A stretch of DNA of 64,000 nucleotides, taken from assembly GCF_023330685.1 (NCBI RefSeq), contig NZ_CP097128.1, forward strand, positions 3,038,001-3,102,000. The letters are read 5' to 3'. Of the stretch, positions 32,820 through 39,395 are shown in pieces. The stretch comes from Conexibacter sp. DBS9H8. Its GTDB lineage: Bacteria > Actinomycetota > Thermoleophilia > Solirubrobacterales > Solirubrobacteraceae. Position 1 is the first letter of the stretch. The number at the start of each line of letters is the position of its first letter. The notes beneath the pieces were generated by a model. That model had not been told where the DNA came from, made no database searches, and was given only the letters and a program-made list of their open reading frames with translations. The position numbers and the translations under genes were made by a program.

Positions 32820-34556
32820 TCACCGCCGCGATCGAGCCGCCGGGCCCGGCGGCCCCAACGGCGTCCCGACCCCCGCCGGGATCGTCGCCCGCACCCGTGT
32901 TCCGCCGGCGTCGGAGCTGACGCTCACCTCACCGCCCGCGAGATAGACGCGCTCACGCAGGCCGCTGAGACCGAACCCGCTCAGCGGGGCCGCCGGATCA
33001 AAGCCGACCCCGTCATCCCGGACATCGACGGAGGCGACCTCGCCGGCGAGGGTGACCGACACCCAGGCCCGGTCGGCGTGCGCGTGCTTGACGACGTTGG
33101 TGAGGGCCTCCTGGACGAACCGGTAGAGCGTCATCTCCAGCTGCGGGGACAGCAGCTCGCCGGCCCGGTCGGGCCCGGGAACCCGCAGGTCCGCGCGGAT
33201 CTGCAGCCCATCCTCTCGGCGCCGCTCGATGAGCGCCTCCAGGGCGGCTCGCAGGCCGAGGTCATCGAGGATCGACGGGCGCAGGTCCGCGATGATCCCG
33301 CGCAGGTTTGCGATCTCGGAATCGAGGTCGTCGACCGCGCGCGAGACGACCTCGGGCAGGTCCGTCAGGTTCGGATGCTGGCGCGCGCGGTCGAGCAGCA
33401 CGCGGACCCCGCCGAGGGACTGCAGCGTCTGGTCATGGAGCTCCCGCGCCCAGCGCCGGCGTTCGTCCTCGGCTGCGGAGATCGCCGTCGCCAGCCGGTC
33501 GGCCGCGACCGTGCGCGAGATCGCCACGGCGTTGGCGGCCGAGGAGGCAAACGCACGCAGGAGCTCTTCGTCCGCGGCGGTGAAGGGCGCCTGGTCGGGC
33601 CTGCGGTCGAAGGCGACGAGCACCCCGAGTCCCTCCCCCCGGTGGGCCATCGGCACGAAGAGGGCGTTCTCCGCCCCGGGCACACCGAGCCGCTCCGGGG
33701 GGAGCTGGAGCTGGTGGCGGACGTCAGTCACCCGGACCGGCACACCCCTGAGGAGCACACCTCCGGCTGTTGACGCGCCGATCGGGATGCGCCGCCCCGC
33801 CGCTCCGGACGTGACGCCGGCGCTGGCGGCGACCTCGAGCTCGGCACCGTCTCGCAGCAGGATCAACACCGACCGGGCGCTGACGAGGGTCTGGGCGCGC
33901 TCGACGACGAGGGTGAGCACCGCCGGCAGATCGGTTCCGGCGCCGATCGCGTCGGTCACCGTGCGCGCCGCTTCAAGTCCCTCGACCGCACGGGCGAGCT
34001 GGAGCCGGCTGCGCTCGGCGGTGTCGTAGAGCCGGGCGGTCTCGATCGCCGTGGCGGCAAAGCCGGCGAGCACGACGACCGCGTCCTCATCCGCGGGACT
34101 GAACGGCGCCCCGTCCGCCTTCTCCGTGAGATAGAGGTTGCCCCAGCTCTCGCCACGAATGATGATCGGCACGCCGAGGAACGTGCGCATCGGGGGGTGA
34201 CCGGCGGGAAACCCGAAGCTCCGGGGGTGGCTGGCGACGTCAGTGAGCGTCAGCGGCCGGCGGTCCTCGATGACCACCCCGAGGACGCCACGGCCTCTGG
34301 GGAGCTCCCCGATCTCCTGCCGGAGCTCAGGAGAGATCCCGGAGGTGAGGAAGCGGGTCAGCTCACGGCGTTCGGGGTCGAGCACGCCGAGGGCCGCGTA
34401 GCGGGCCCCGGTGATCGCGCGCCCGGCGTCAAGAATCCGCTCGAGCACCGTGTCCGGGTCGAGGTCGTCGAGCAGGCGGCCCCCGACGTCGATCAACCGC
34501 GCCAACGTGTCGGCCTCGAGGTGCCGGGGGGCCGGAGAACGAAGAGAGCGCGTCAC
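32820..34556 (-). CDS. GAF-domain sensor histidine kinase (HisKA_3 type)
   Basis: A 578-residue cytoplasmic sensor kinase without membrane segments. Two GAF domains span about 25-175 (DPDTVLERILDAGRAITGAR, PMRTFLGVPIIIRGESWGNL) and 205-350. The HisKA_3 dimerisation box RRWARELHDQTLQSLGGVRV holds the phospho-His near 373. The ATPase has RFVQEALTNVVKHAHA, DDGVGFDP and GFGLSGLRERVYLAGG. The first GAF resembles the DevS/DosT type, so a redox or gas signal is possible, but ligand residues cannot be assigned. It is convergent with the matching response regulator, a 28-nt gap apart. Confidence 0.92.
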   Translation of the reverse strand: MTRSLRSPAPRHLEADTLARLIDVGGRLLDDLDPDTVLERILDAGRAITGARYAALGVLDPERRELTRFLTSGISPELRQEIGELPRGRGVLGVVIEDRRPLTLTDVASHPRSFGFPAGHPPMRTFLGVPIIIRGESWGNLYLTEKADGAPFSPADEDAVVVLAGFAATAIETARLYDTAERSRLQLARAVEGLEAARTVTDAIGAGTDLPAVLTLVVERAQTLVSARSVLILLRDGAELEVAASAGVTSGAAGRRIPIGASTAGGVLLRGVPVRVTDVRHQLQLPPERLGVPGAENALFVPMAHRGEGLGVLVAFDRRPDQAPFTAADEELLRAFASSAANAVAISRTVAADRLATAISAAEDERRRWARELHDQTLQSLGGVRVLLDRARQHPNLTDLPEVVSRAVDDLDSEIANLRGIIADLRPSILDDLGLRAALEALIERRREDGLQIRADLRVPGPDRAGELLSPQLEMTLYRFVQEALTNVVKHAHADRAWVSVTLAGEVASVDVRDDGVGFDPAAPLSGFGLSGLRERVYLAGGEVSVSSDAGGTRVRATIPAGVGTPLGPPGPAARSRR

Positions 34557-34952
34557 GGTCTCATCAGATCATCCCATGGGACGGCCCCGGACGCCGCCGA
34601 GGGCGGAGCGGACCGGCCGTCGGGGGCGACCGTCAGTCGCCCCCGACCGGCTCTGCTACAGCTCCTTGTCCACGTTCGTAGGATAGGTCGACGCGTGCGC
34701 CGCCGGATCGGTAGGGCCCCGCTGGGATCGTTCATCTGCCCCGCGCCGGCGCCGCGGGAAAACCCCGATCCGGACTCGGTGGGATCCCCCATCCGCGGAG
34801 AAACCGCGCCGGACACCGCGCACATTGCCGCACAGGGACGGCGGGGCTCTGCGGTGGGCACGGGGCCACCGTCGATCTAGGGTCATCTGTGCCCGCCCGA
34901 TCACGGGACGGGCCGCCGCCGGAGCACCGACTCCTGAGAGGACTCGATCACG
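34557..34952. other. Intergenic region between sensor kinase and flavoprotein genes
   Basis: 396 nt between divergent genes. It holds a perfect 12-bp hairpin (34619-34647), overlapping TANNNT boxes on both strands near 34679-34685 and a plus-strand TAGGGT near 34877 that could serve the flavoprotein with a leader of about 70 nt. A plus ORF of 61 codons from GTG 34695 ends at 34880 but has no protein-like character, so I do not call it. Confidence 0.4.
34619..34647. other. Perfect 12-bp inverted repeat in a divergent intergenic region
   Basis: GTCGGGGGCGAC and GTCGCCCCCGAC flank CGTCA. The repeat lies 62 nt upstream of the kinase start, so it cannot end either neighbouring gene. It is either in the kinase leader (an attenuator-like hairpin) or a DNA operator. 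Confidence 0.5.
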
Positions 34953-36128
34953 ATGGACACGACACCACAGCGACCCTACTCCGCGTTGATCGTCGGGGCG
35001 GGCGTGGCCGGCCTCGAGGCGGCACTGTGTCTGCGTGAGGTCGCGCCGACCGCGGTGGCGACGACCGTCCTCGCCCCCGACGACGCCTACGTGGACCGGC
35101 CGATGAGCGTCCGTGAACCGTTCGGCCGGGCCCGCGCATCGCGTTTCCCGGTCACCGACCTCCTCACCGACGCGGGGATCGCACACGCGCGCGGCGCACT
35201 GCGCTGGCTCGACCACCGAGCCCGCCAGGCCCACACCACAGACGGCGTGACGCTCGGCTATGACGCGATCCTGCTCGCCCTCGGAGCCCGGCCCTACCAC
35301 CGCTTCCCGCGGGCGCTGACGATCGATCCACGCCGGATCGACGCGCAACTACGCGGCATCGTCGCCGACGTGGAGGCCGGTTCGATCACCCGCCTCGTCT
35401 TCGTCATCCCGCCCGGGCGCACGTGGCCCCTCCCGGCCTACGAGCTCGCCCTGATGACCGCCGCCCGCGCCCACGAGATGGGGATGGCACCGCAGATCAC
35501 CCTCGTCACCCCCGAGCCGGTCCCGCTCGCGGTCTTCGGGGAGGCCGCGAGCGCGGCGGTGGCGGCCGCGCTCGCTGACGCGGAGATCACCCTGGTCTCC
35601 GCCGCGGTCGCCCACGTTCGCGCGCCCGGGCAGGTCCACATCGAGGACCGGGCCCGGGACCTCATCGCCGACTACGTGATCACGCTCCCGGAACTTCGGG
35701 GCCCGGGCGTCGCCGGCGTTCCCGCGACCGGCCTGCGCGGATTCATGGCGACGGACGCGAGCGGCCGGGTGCGCCATCTCCCGGGCGTCTTCGCCGCCGG
35801 GGACATCACGAGCTTCCCGGTCAAGCAGGGGGGCATCGCCGCAGCTCAGGCCGAGGCGGCCGCCCGAGCGATTGCCGCCCTCGCCGGCGTCGAGGTGCCC
35901 GAGGCACCGTTCGAACCCGTCGTCCACGGCATCCTGCTCGGTCCGGTGCGGCCGCTCTATCTCCGTGCGCGGCTGATCGGAGCCTGGCCGGTGAGCTCGG
36001 AGGTCTCCGAGGTCCCGCTCTGGGACCCCGCCGACAAGATCCACGCCCCCCGGCTCACCCGGGCCCTCGCGGGCTACCACAGGCTCGGGAGCGACCTGCC
36101 TCTCCGCCCGTTTTCGCTGAGCTCGTGA
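34953..36128 (+). CDS. FAD-dependent pyridine nucleotide oxidoreductase, NDH-2-like
   Basis: A 391-residue flavoprotein. The N-terminal ALIVGAGVAGLEAALCLREV binds FAD, YDAILLALGARPY is the second dinucleotide segment, and LPGVFAAGDITSFPVKQGG is the conserved FAD-binding end segment. It resembles NADH dehydrogenase type II or sulfide:quinone reductase proteins, but the Cys residues of sulfide:quinone reductases are absent. The NAD-binding glycine motif in the middle (about residues 150-180, FVIPPGRTWPLPAYELALM) is not canonical, so the electron donor is uncertain. ATG 34953 has GAGAGGA upstream. Confidence 0.82.
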   Translation: MDTTPQRPYSALIVGAGVAGLEAALCLREVAPTAVATTVLAPDDAYVDRPMSVREPFGRARASRFPVTDLLTDAGIAHARGALRWLDHRARQAHTTDGVTLGYDAILLALGARPYHRFPRALTIDPRRIDAQLRGIVADVEAGSITRLVFVIPPGRTWPLPAYELALMTAARAHEMGMAPQITLVTPEPVPLAVFGEAASAAVAAALADAEITLVSAAVAHVRAPGQVHIEDRARDLIADYVITLPELRGPGVAGVPATGLRGFMATDASGRVRHLPGVFAAGDITSFPVKQGGIAAAQAEAAARAIAALAGVEVPEAPFEPVVHGILLGPVRPLYLRARLIGAWPVSSEVSEVPLWDPADKIHAPRLTRALAGYHRLGSDLPLRPFSLSS

Positions 36129-36388
36129 ACCCGTGCCCGCCCCGGGGCGATCTCCGCGCTGTCACCGCGCGCCTGCGGGCGGGTCTCAGCCTGATAGCGG
36201 GGATGCGCGTTCGACCCGTGAGGTCCGCCCCCCCCGCGCCGCGCGCCGCCCTCCCGGGCCGGTTCACCGGCGCCCGGCTCGCCGCCCGGGCCTCCGTCAC
36301 CCTCCTGGCAGCCTTCGCGATCGTCGCCCTCCTCCCCGGCGCGCTGCAGCGGCGCCTGCGTCCCCGGTCGACACCGGCCCGTCGCTGA
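36125..36388 (+). CDS. Possible small Arg/Ala-rich protein
   Basis: An 87-codon ORF whose GTG overlaps the flavoprotein stop by 4 nt, a typical coupling arrangement. The product is Arg/Pro/Ala-rich with one moderately hydrophobic stretch (LAARASVTLLAAFAIVALLP) that could cross the membrane. No family recognised. Composition alone would fit a chance ORF in GC-rich DNA, so confidence is low. Confidence 0.3.
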   Translation: MNPCPPRGDLRAVTARLRAGLSLIAGMRVRPVRSAPPAPRAALPGRFTGARLAARASVTLLAAFAIVALLPGALQRRLRPRSTPARR

Positions 36389-36447
36389 GGCACCTGTGTG
36401 AGCGGACGCGGGCGGGGATCGCGCCGGCCCCCTACCATCCCCTGACG

Positions 36448-37368
36448 ATGACGCGACTGAGAACGGCGGCCGCTGCGCTGCTCGCCGCCGGCCTGCTCAC
36501 CGGCTGCGGGGAGATCACCAACACCCTCACCCCGCCCCCCGGGACCGCCACCCCCTTCACGGTGGCCCTCGCGGGGCCACCGAACTTCACCCAGGCCGGG
36601 ATCTACGAAGCGCGCGTGCGCGGAGACTTCGCCCAGACCGACCTCCACGTCCGCCTGCTCATGGTCGCCGACCCACTCAAGGCGATCGAGGACGGGCGGG
36701 CGGAGATCGCGGTCGCGAGCGAACCGGCGGTGCTGCTGACCCGTAACCGCCACATCGCCGTCGCCGCCGTCGCCGCGCTCCTGCAGGGCCCCGAGCAGCT
36801 GAGCGTCCGCTGCGGCGCCGCCGCTCACCCCGCTGCGAACCGGACGCGGACGGGCCCGCGCCGGACGGGCACCCACACGGCCACCGCGACGGTGACCACG
36901 ACGGCGCTGACCACCGCGCCGCGCGCGCACCCGCCGCTGCGCCCACTCCGCTGCCGAGCCGTCAGCGACGCCCACCCCGACCCTGCCTACCGCCAGGCGC
37001 CGACCTATAACCGGCTCAACCTCGTCGTCACCGAGAACGAGATCGTCAACCACGCCCCGGTTCTGCGCCGGTTCGTGCAGGCGCTCGCCCGCGGCTATGA
37101 GGCGGTCCGTGCGGACCCGGCCGCCGCGGCGGCGGCCCTCGTCGACGCCGACCCGACCCTCAACGTCACCGCCCAGCTCACCGGCATCCGCGCCTCACTG
37201 GCCGACTTCTTCCCCACCGCGGCCACGACGACGCGCCCGTGGGGCTTCCAGACCGTCGCGGACTGGAACGCCTTCGGGTCCTGGATGCTCGACCACCACC
37301 TCATCTCGAACATCAACGCGACCCCGGACGCGGTCACCAACGAGCTGCTCGCCGGCCAGGGCGTGTAG
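36448..37368 (+). CDS. Lipoprotein related to NMT1/SsuA-type substrate-binding proteins, atypical middle
   Basis: A 306-residue exported lipoprotein: signal LRTAAAALLAAGLL followed by the lipobox LLTGC. Residues 35-115 match the first lobe of ABC substrate-binding proteins of the NMT1/SsuA kind (FTVALAGPPNFTQAGIYEA, LLMVADPLKAIEDGRAEIAV). Residues 200-306 match the end of the family (PTYNRLNLVVTENEIVNHAP, RRFVQALARGYEAV). Between them, about 125-195, the expected lobe is replaced by a Thr/Arg/Ala/His-rich low-complexity stretch, so ligand binding may be lost. No ABC permease or ATPase gene is near. ATG 36448 follows TACCAT by 9 nt. It may be a decaying gene. Confidence 0.7.
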   Translation: MTRLRTAAAALLAAGLLTGCGEITNTLTPPPGTATPFTVALAGPPNFTQAGIYEARVRGDFAQTDLHVRLLMVADPLKAIEDGRAEIAVASEPAVLLTRNRHIAVAAVAALLQGPEQLSVRCGAAAHPAANRTRTGPRRTGTHTATATVTTTALTTAPRAHPPLRPLRCRAVSDAHPDPAYRQAPTYNRLNLVVTENEIVNHAPVLRRFVQALARGYEAVRADPAAAAAALVDADPTLNVTAQLTGIRASLADFFPTAATTTRPWGFQTVADWNAFGSWMLDHHLISNINATPDAVTNELLAGQGV

Positions 37369-37410
37369 GGACCGTCGCCTCCGAGCGGGCTGACCGGGCC
37401 GCCGGGCCGT

Positions 37411-38454
37411 TCACGCGGCCAGTGGTCCCGGTGGACCACTGGCCGCCCCAGCGCCCGTGACACACGCGTGAACGAAGGTGAGCTTGTCGATCACCGCCGG
37501 GGCGAGCGTGAACGGGTAGAGGTCGTCGTGACCCATGCTGCGGTTGACCTGGTTGAGGGCGTAGGTGAGCGGCAGCCAGTCTGCGAGCAGGGCGCTGAAG
37601 GGCAGGTCGGGCGCGAGCGCGTCGGTCGGGTCGGCGCGCAGCGACGGGGTCGGGCCGCCGACGTGCAGCTCGAAGGCGGCCGCGGTCTGCAGCGTGTCGC
37701 GGATGTGGAGGTAGTGAGCGAAGGTCTCGGCCCAGTCCTCGTAGGGGTGCATCGTCGCGTAGGCGGAGACGTGGCGCTGCGCCCAGTCGGCGGGCGGCCC
37801 TGCGGCGTAGTGGGCCTCGAGCGCGGCCCCGTAGTCGGCCCGCTCGTCCCCGAAGCGGGCCCGCGCGGCCTCGCTGTGCCCGCCGCGGTCGACGAGGATC
37901 GGCTCGTAGTAGTGGCCGATCTCGTGCCGGAAGTGGCCCAGCAGCGTCCGGTAGGGCTCGGCGAGCTGCTGACGGCGCGCCTCCCGGCGGGCGTCATCGG
38001 ACTCGGCGAGGTCAATCGTGATCAGGCCGTCGGCGTGGCCGGTGCTGACCGGACCGTGGGCGGAGGAGAGCAGGTCAAAGCCGAGATCGGACTCGATCGG
38101 GAGGTTGAGGTCGCGGAGCTGGAAGAGCAGCCGGCGCTTGGCCGCCTCGGCAACCGCGAAGGCGGCGAGGCCGGCGGAGTCACCGTCCCCCGGGCGGGTG
38201 CGGGTGAGCCGGCAGCTCGCACACAGGGCCCCCTCCCCCGGGTCGTCCTCCCTCGCGGCCCTCGCCCCCGCGTCGACGAGCCAGTTGCAGCCGGCGATCC
38301 GGGCATTCGCGCACGGACGCAGGCCCGGGGAGTCGGCGCGGACGACAAGCTCACCGCGGCTCGGGGCGAACCCGACCTCGGCGCCGCAGCGCAGGCAGAC
38401 GCTGTTCTCGAAGAACAGCCGCTGGGCACAGCGGTGGCAGGTGAAGGCACGCAC
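37411..38454 (-). CDS. Zinc-ribbon putative metallopeptidase (Peptidase_Mx type)
   Basis: A 347-residue protein. The N-terminal zinc ribbon has CHRCAQ and CLRCGAE, and a second Cys set follows (CANARIAGCNW, CASC). About residues 120-330 form the putative peptidase with FRHEIGHYYEPIL near 175; the HEIGH sequence fits HExxH. ALEAHYAAGPPADWAQRHVS and DWAETFAHYLHIRDTLQTA are conserved in this family as I know it. It is the last gene of an operon with transglutaminase, ATP-grasp/alpha-E and AlkA-like genes. Its function is unproven; proteolysis of a product of the ATP-grasp system is one idea. The final 11 codons lie within a terminator hairpin. Confidence 0.85.
   Translation of the reverse strand: MRAFTCHRCAQRLFFENSVCLRCGAEVGFAPSRGELVVRADSPGLRPCANARIAGCNWLVDAGARAAREDDPGEGALCASCRLTRTRPGDGDSAGLAAFAVAEAAKRRLLFQLRDLNLPIESDLGFDLLSSAHGPVSTGHADGLITIDLAESDDARREARRQQLAEPYRTLLGHFRHEIGHYYEPILVDRGGHSEAARARFGDERADYGAALEAHYAAGPPADWAQRHVSAYATMHPYEDWAETFAHYLHIRDTLQTAAAFELHVGGPTPSLRADPTDALAPDLPFSALLADWLPLTYALNQVNRSMGHDDLYPFTLAPAVIDKLTFVHACVTGAGAASGPPGPLAA
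37415..37446. terminator. Bidirectional hairpin terminator overlapping the 3' end of the metallopeptidase gene
   Basis: GCGGCCAGTGGTCC and GGACCACTGGCCGC pair perfectly over 14 bp around a CGGT loop. The hairpin begins 46 nt after the lipoprotein stop on plus. On minus it lies inside the last codons of the metallopeptidase, which stops at 37411. Confidence 0.7.
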
Positions 38455-38459
38455 GCGGC

Positions 38460-39395
38460 TCAGCGCCCACCCGGCGAGCGCGGGTCGGCTGGCGCGCCGG
38501 CCGGCGCCGGCGGGAACGCGCTGACGTCGACGGCGACGCTGAGCGCCTCGGTCGTCCCGGCGCTGTAGAGAACCCCTTGCATCGGAGGGACGTCACTGTA
38601 GTCCCGTCCGATCGCGGTGGTGACGTAGCGGGCGTTGACGGTCTGGTCGTTCGTCGGGTCCGCGCCAACCCACCCGGCACCCGGGACGTGGGCGGCGAAC
38701 CAGGCGTGGGATCCGTCGACTCCGGTGAGCTTCGGCCGGCCCGGGGGCGGATCGGTCTCCAGGTAGCCCGAGACGTAGCGGGCGGGAATACCGAGGGCCC
38801 GGAGGCAGGCGATCCCGACGTGGGCGAAGTCCTGGCAGACCCCGGCGCGGCCGGCGAACACGGCGCTGAGGGGGGTGGCGACGGTCGTCGCCCCCGGCGC
38901 GTAGCGGAAATCGGCATGGATCCGGTGGGTGAGCGCGCAGACCGCCTCGATCACACTCATGCCCGGGGTGACGCACTCCCGCGCGTAGCTGAGCGCGAGC
39001 TGCGCGCCCGCCATCCCGGGGGCGGGAATGAGCGGAGAGGCGAGCCGGAACTGGAGGACGTCGAGCGGGAGCTCGTGTGGCTCGGCGGCCGTCTCCCAGG
39101 GGGCGTCGGCGCCGAGCGGCGGCGCGGCGGTCGCGTCCTCGACGACGACGCAGGACTCGGCGGCGACCCGGAGCCGGGTGTGGGGCGCGGAGAGGACGAA
39201 GCTGATCACCCGGTTCCCGAAGAAGTCGCGGCGCTCGCGGGTGAGCTCGGGGGTCGGGCTGATGCTCACCTCCGATCGTTCACAGCGCTGTCCGGGCAGG
39301 TCGCGGGGCAGCAGGTGCAGGAGGCCGTAGGACGGGTTGACCGGGGCGCTGTAGCGGTACTCGGTGGTGTGGGAGACGCGGTAGCGCGGGCTCAT
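38460..39395 (-). CDS. Transglutaminase-like cysteine protease family protein
   Basis: A 311-residue protein. Residues 1-85 are the beta-rich N-terminal domain typical of bacterial transglutaminase-like proteins (YRVSHTTEYRYSAPVNPSYG, LLPRDLPGQ). The catalytic domain contains Cys in RAGVCQDFAHVGIACLRALG (near 180), His in DGSHAWFAAHVPG and Asp in GADPTND, a complete triad. It overlaps the upstream ATP-grasp/alpha-E gene by 4 nt, an association conserved across many bacteria and thought to belong to a peptide-forming or peptide-cleaving pathway. It may hydrolyse or cross-link rather than act as a true transglutaminase. Confidence 0.92.
   Translation of the reverse strand: MSPRYRVSHTTEYRYSAPVNPSYGLLHLLPRDLPGQRCERSEVSISPTPELTRERRDFFGNRVISFVLSAPHTRLRVAAESCVVVEDATAAPPLGADAPWETAAEPHELPLDVLQFRLASPLIPAPGMAGAQLALSYARECVTPGMSVIEAVCALTHRIHADFRYAPGATTVATPLSAVFAGRAGVCQDFAHVGIACLRALGIPARYVSGYLETDPPPGRPKLTGVDGSHAWFAAHVPGAGWVGADPTNDQTVNARYVTTAIGRDYSDVPPMQGVLYSAGTTEALSVAVDVSAFPPAPAGAPADPRSPGGR

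Noticed and set aside
34695..34880. A 61-codon plus ORF in the kinase-flavoprotein gap
   Set aside because: A TAGGAT box lies 10 nt before its GTG, but the product is random-looking and Pro/Arg-rich with no support.
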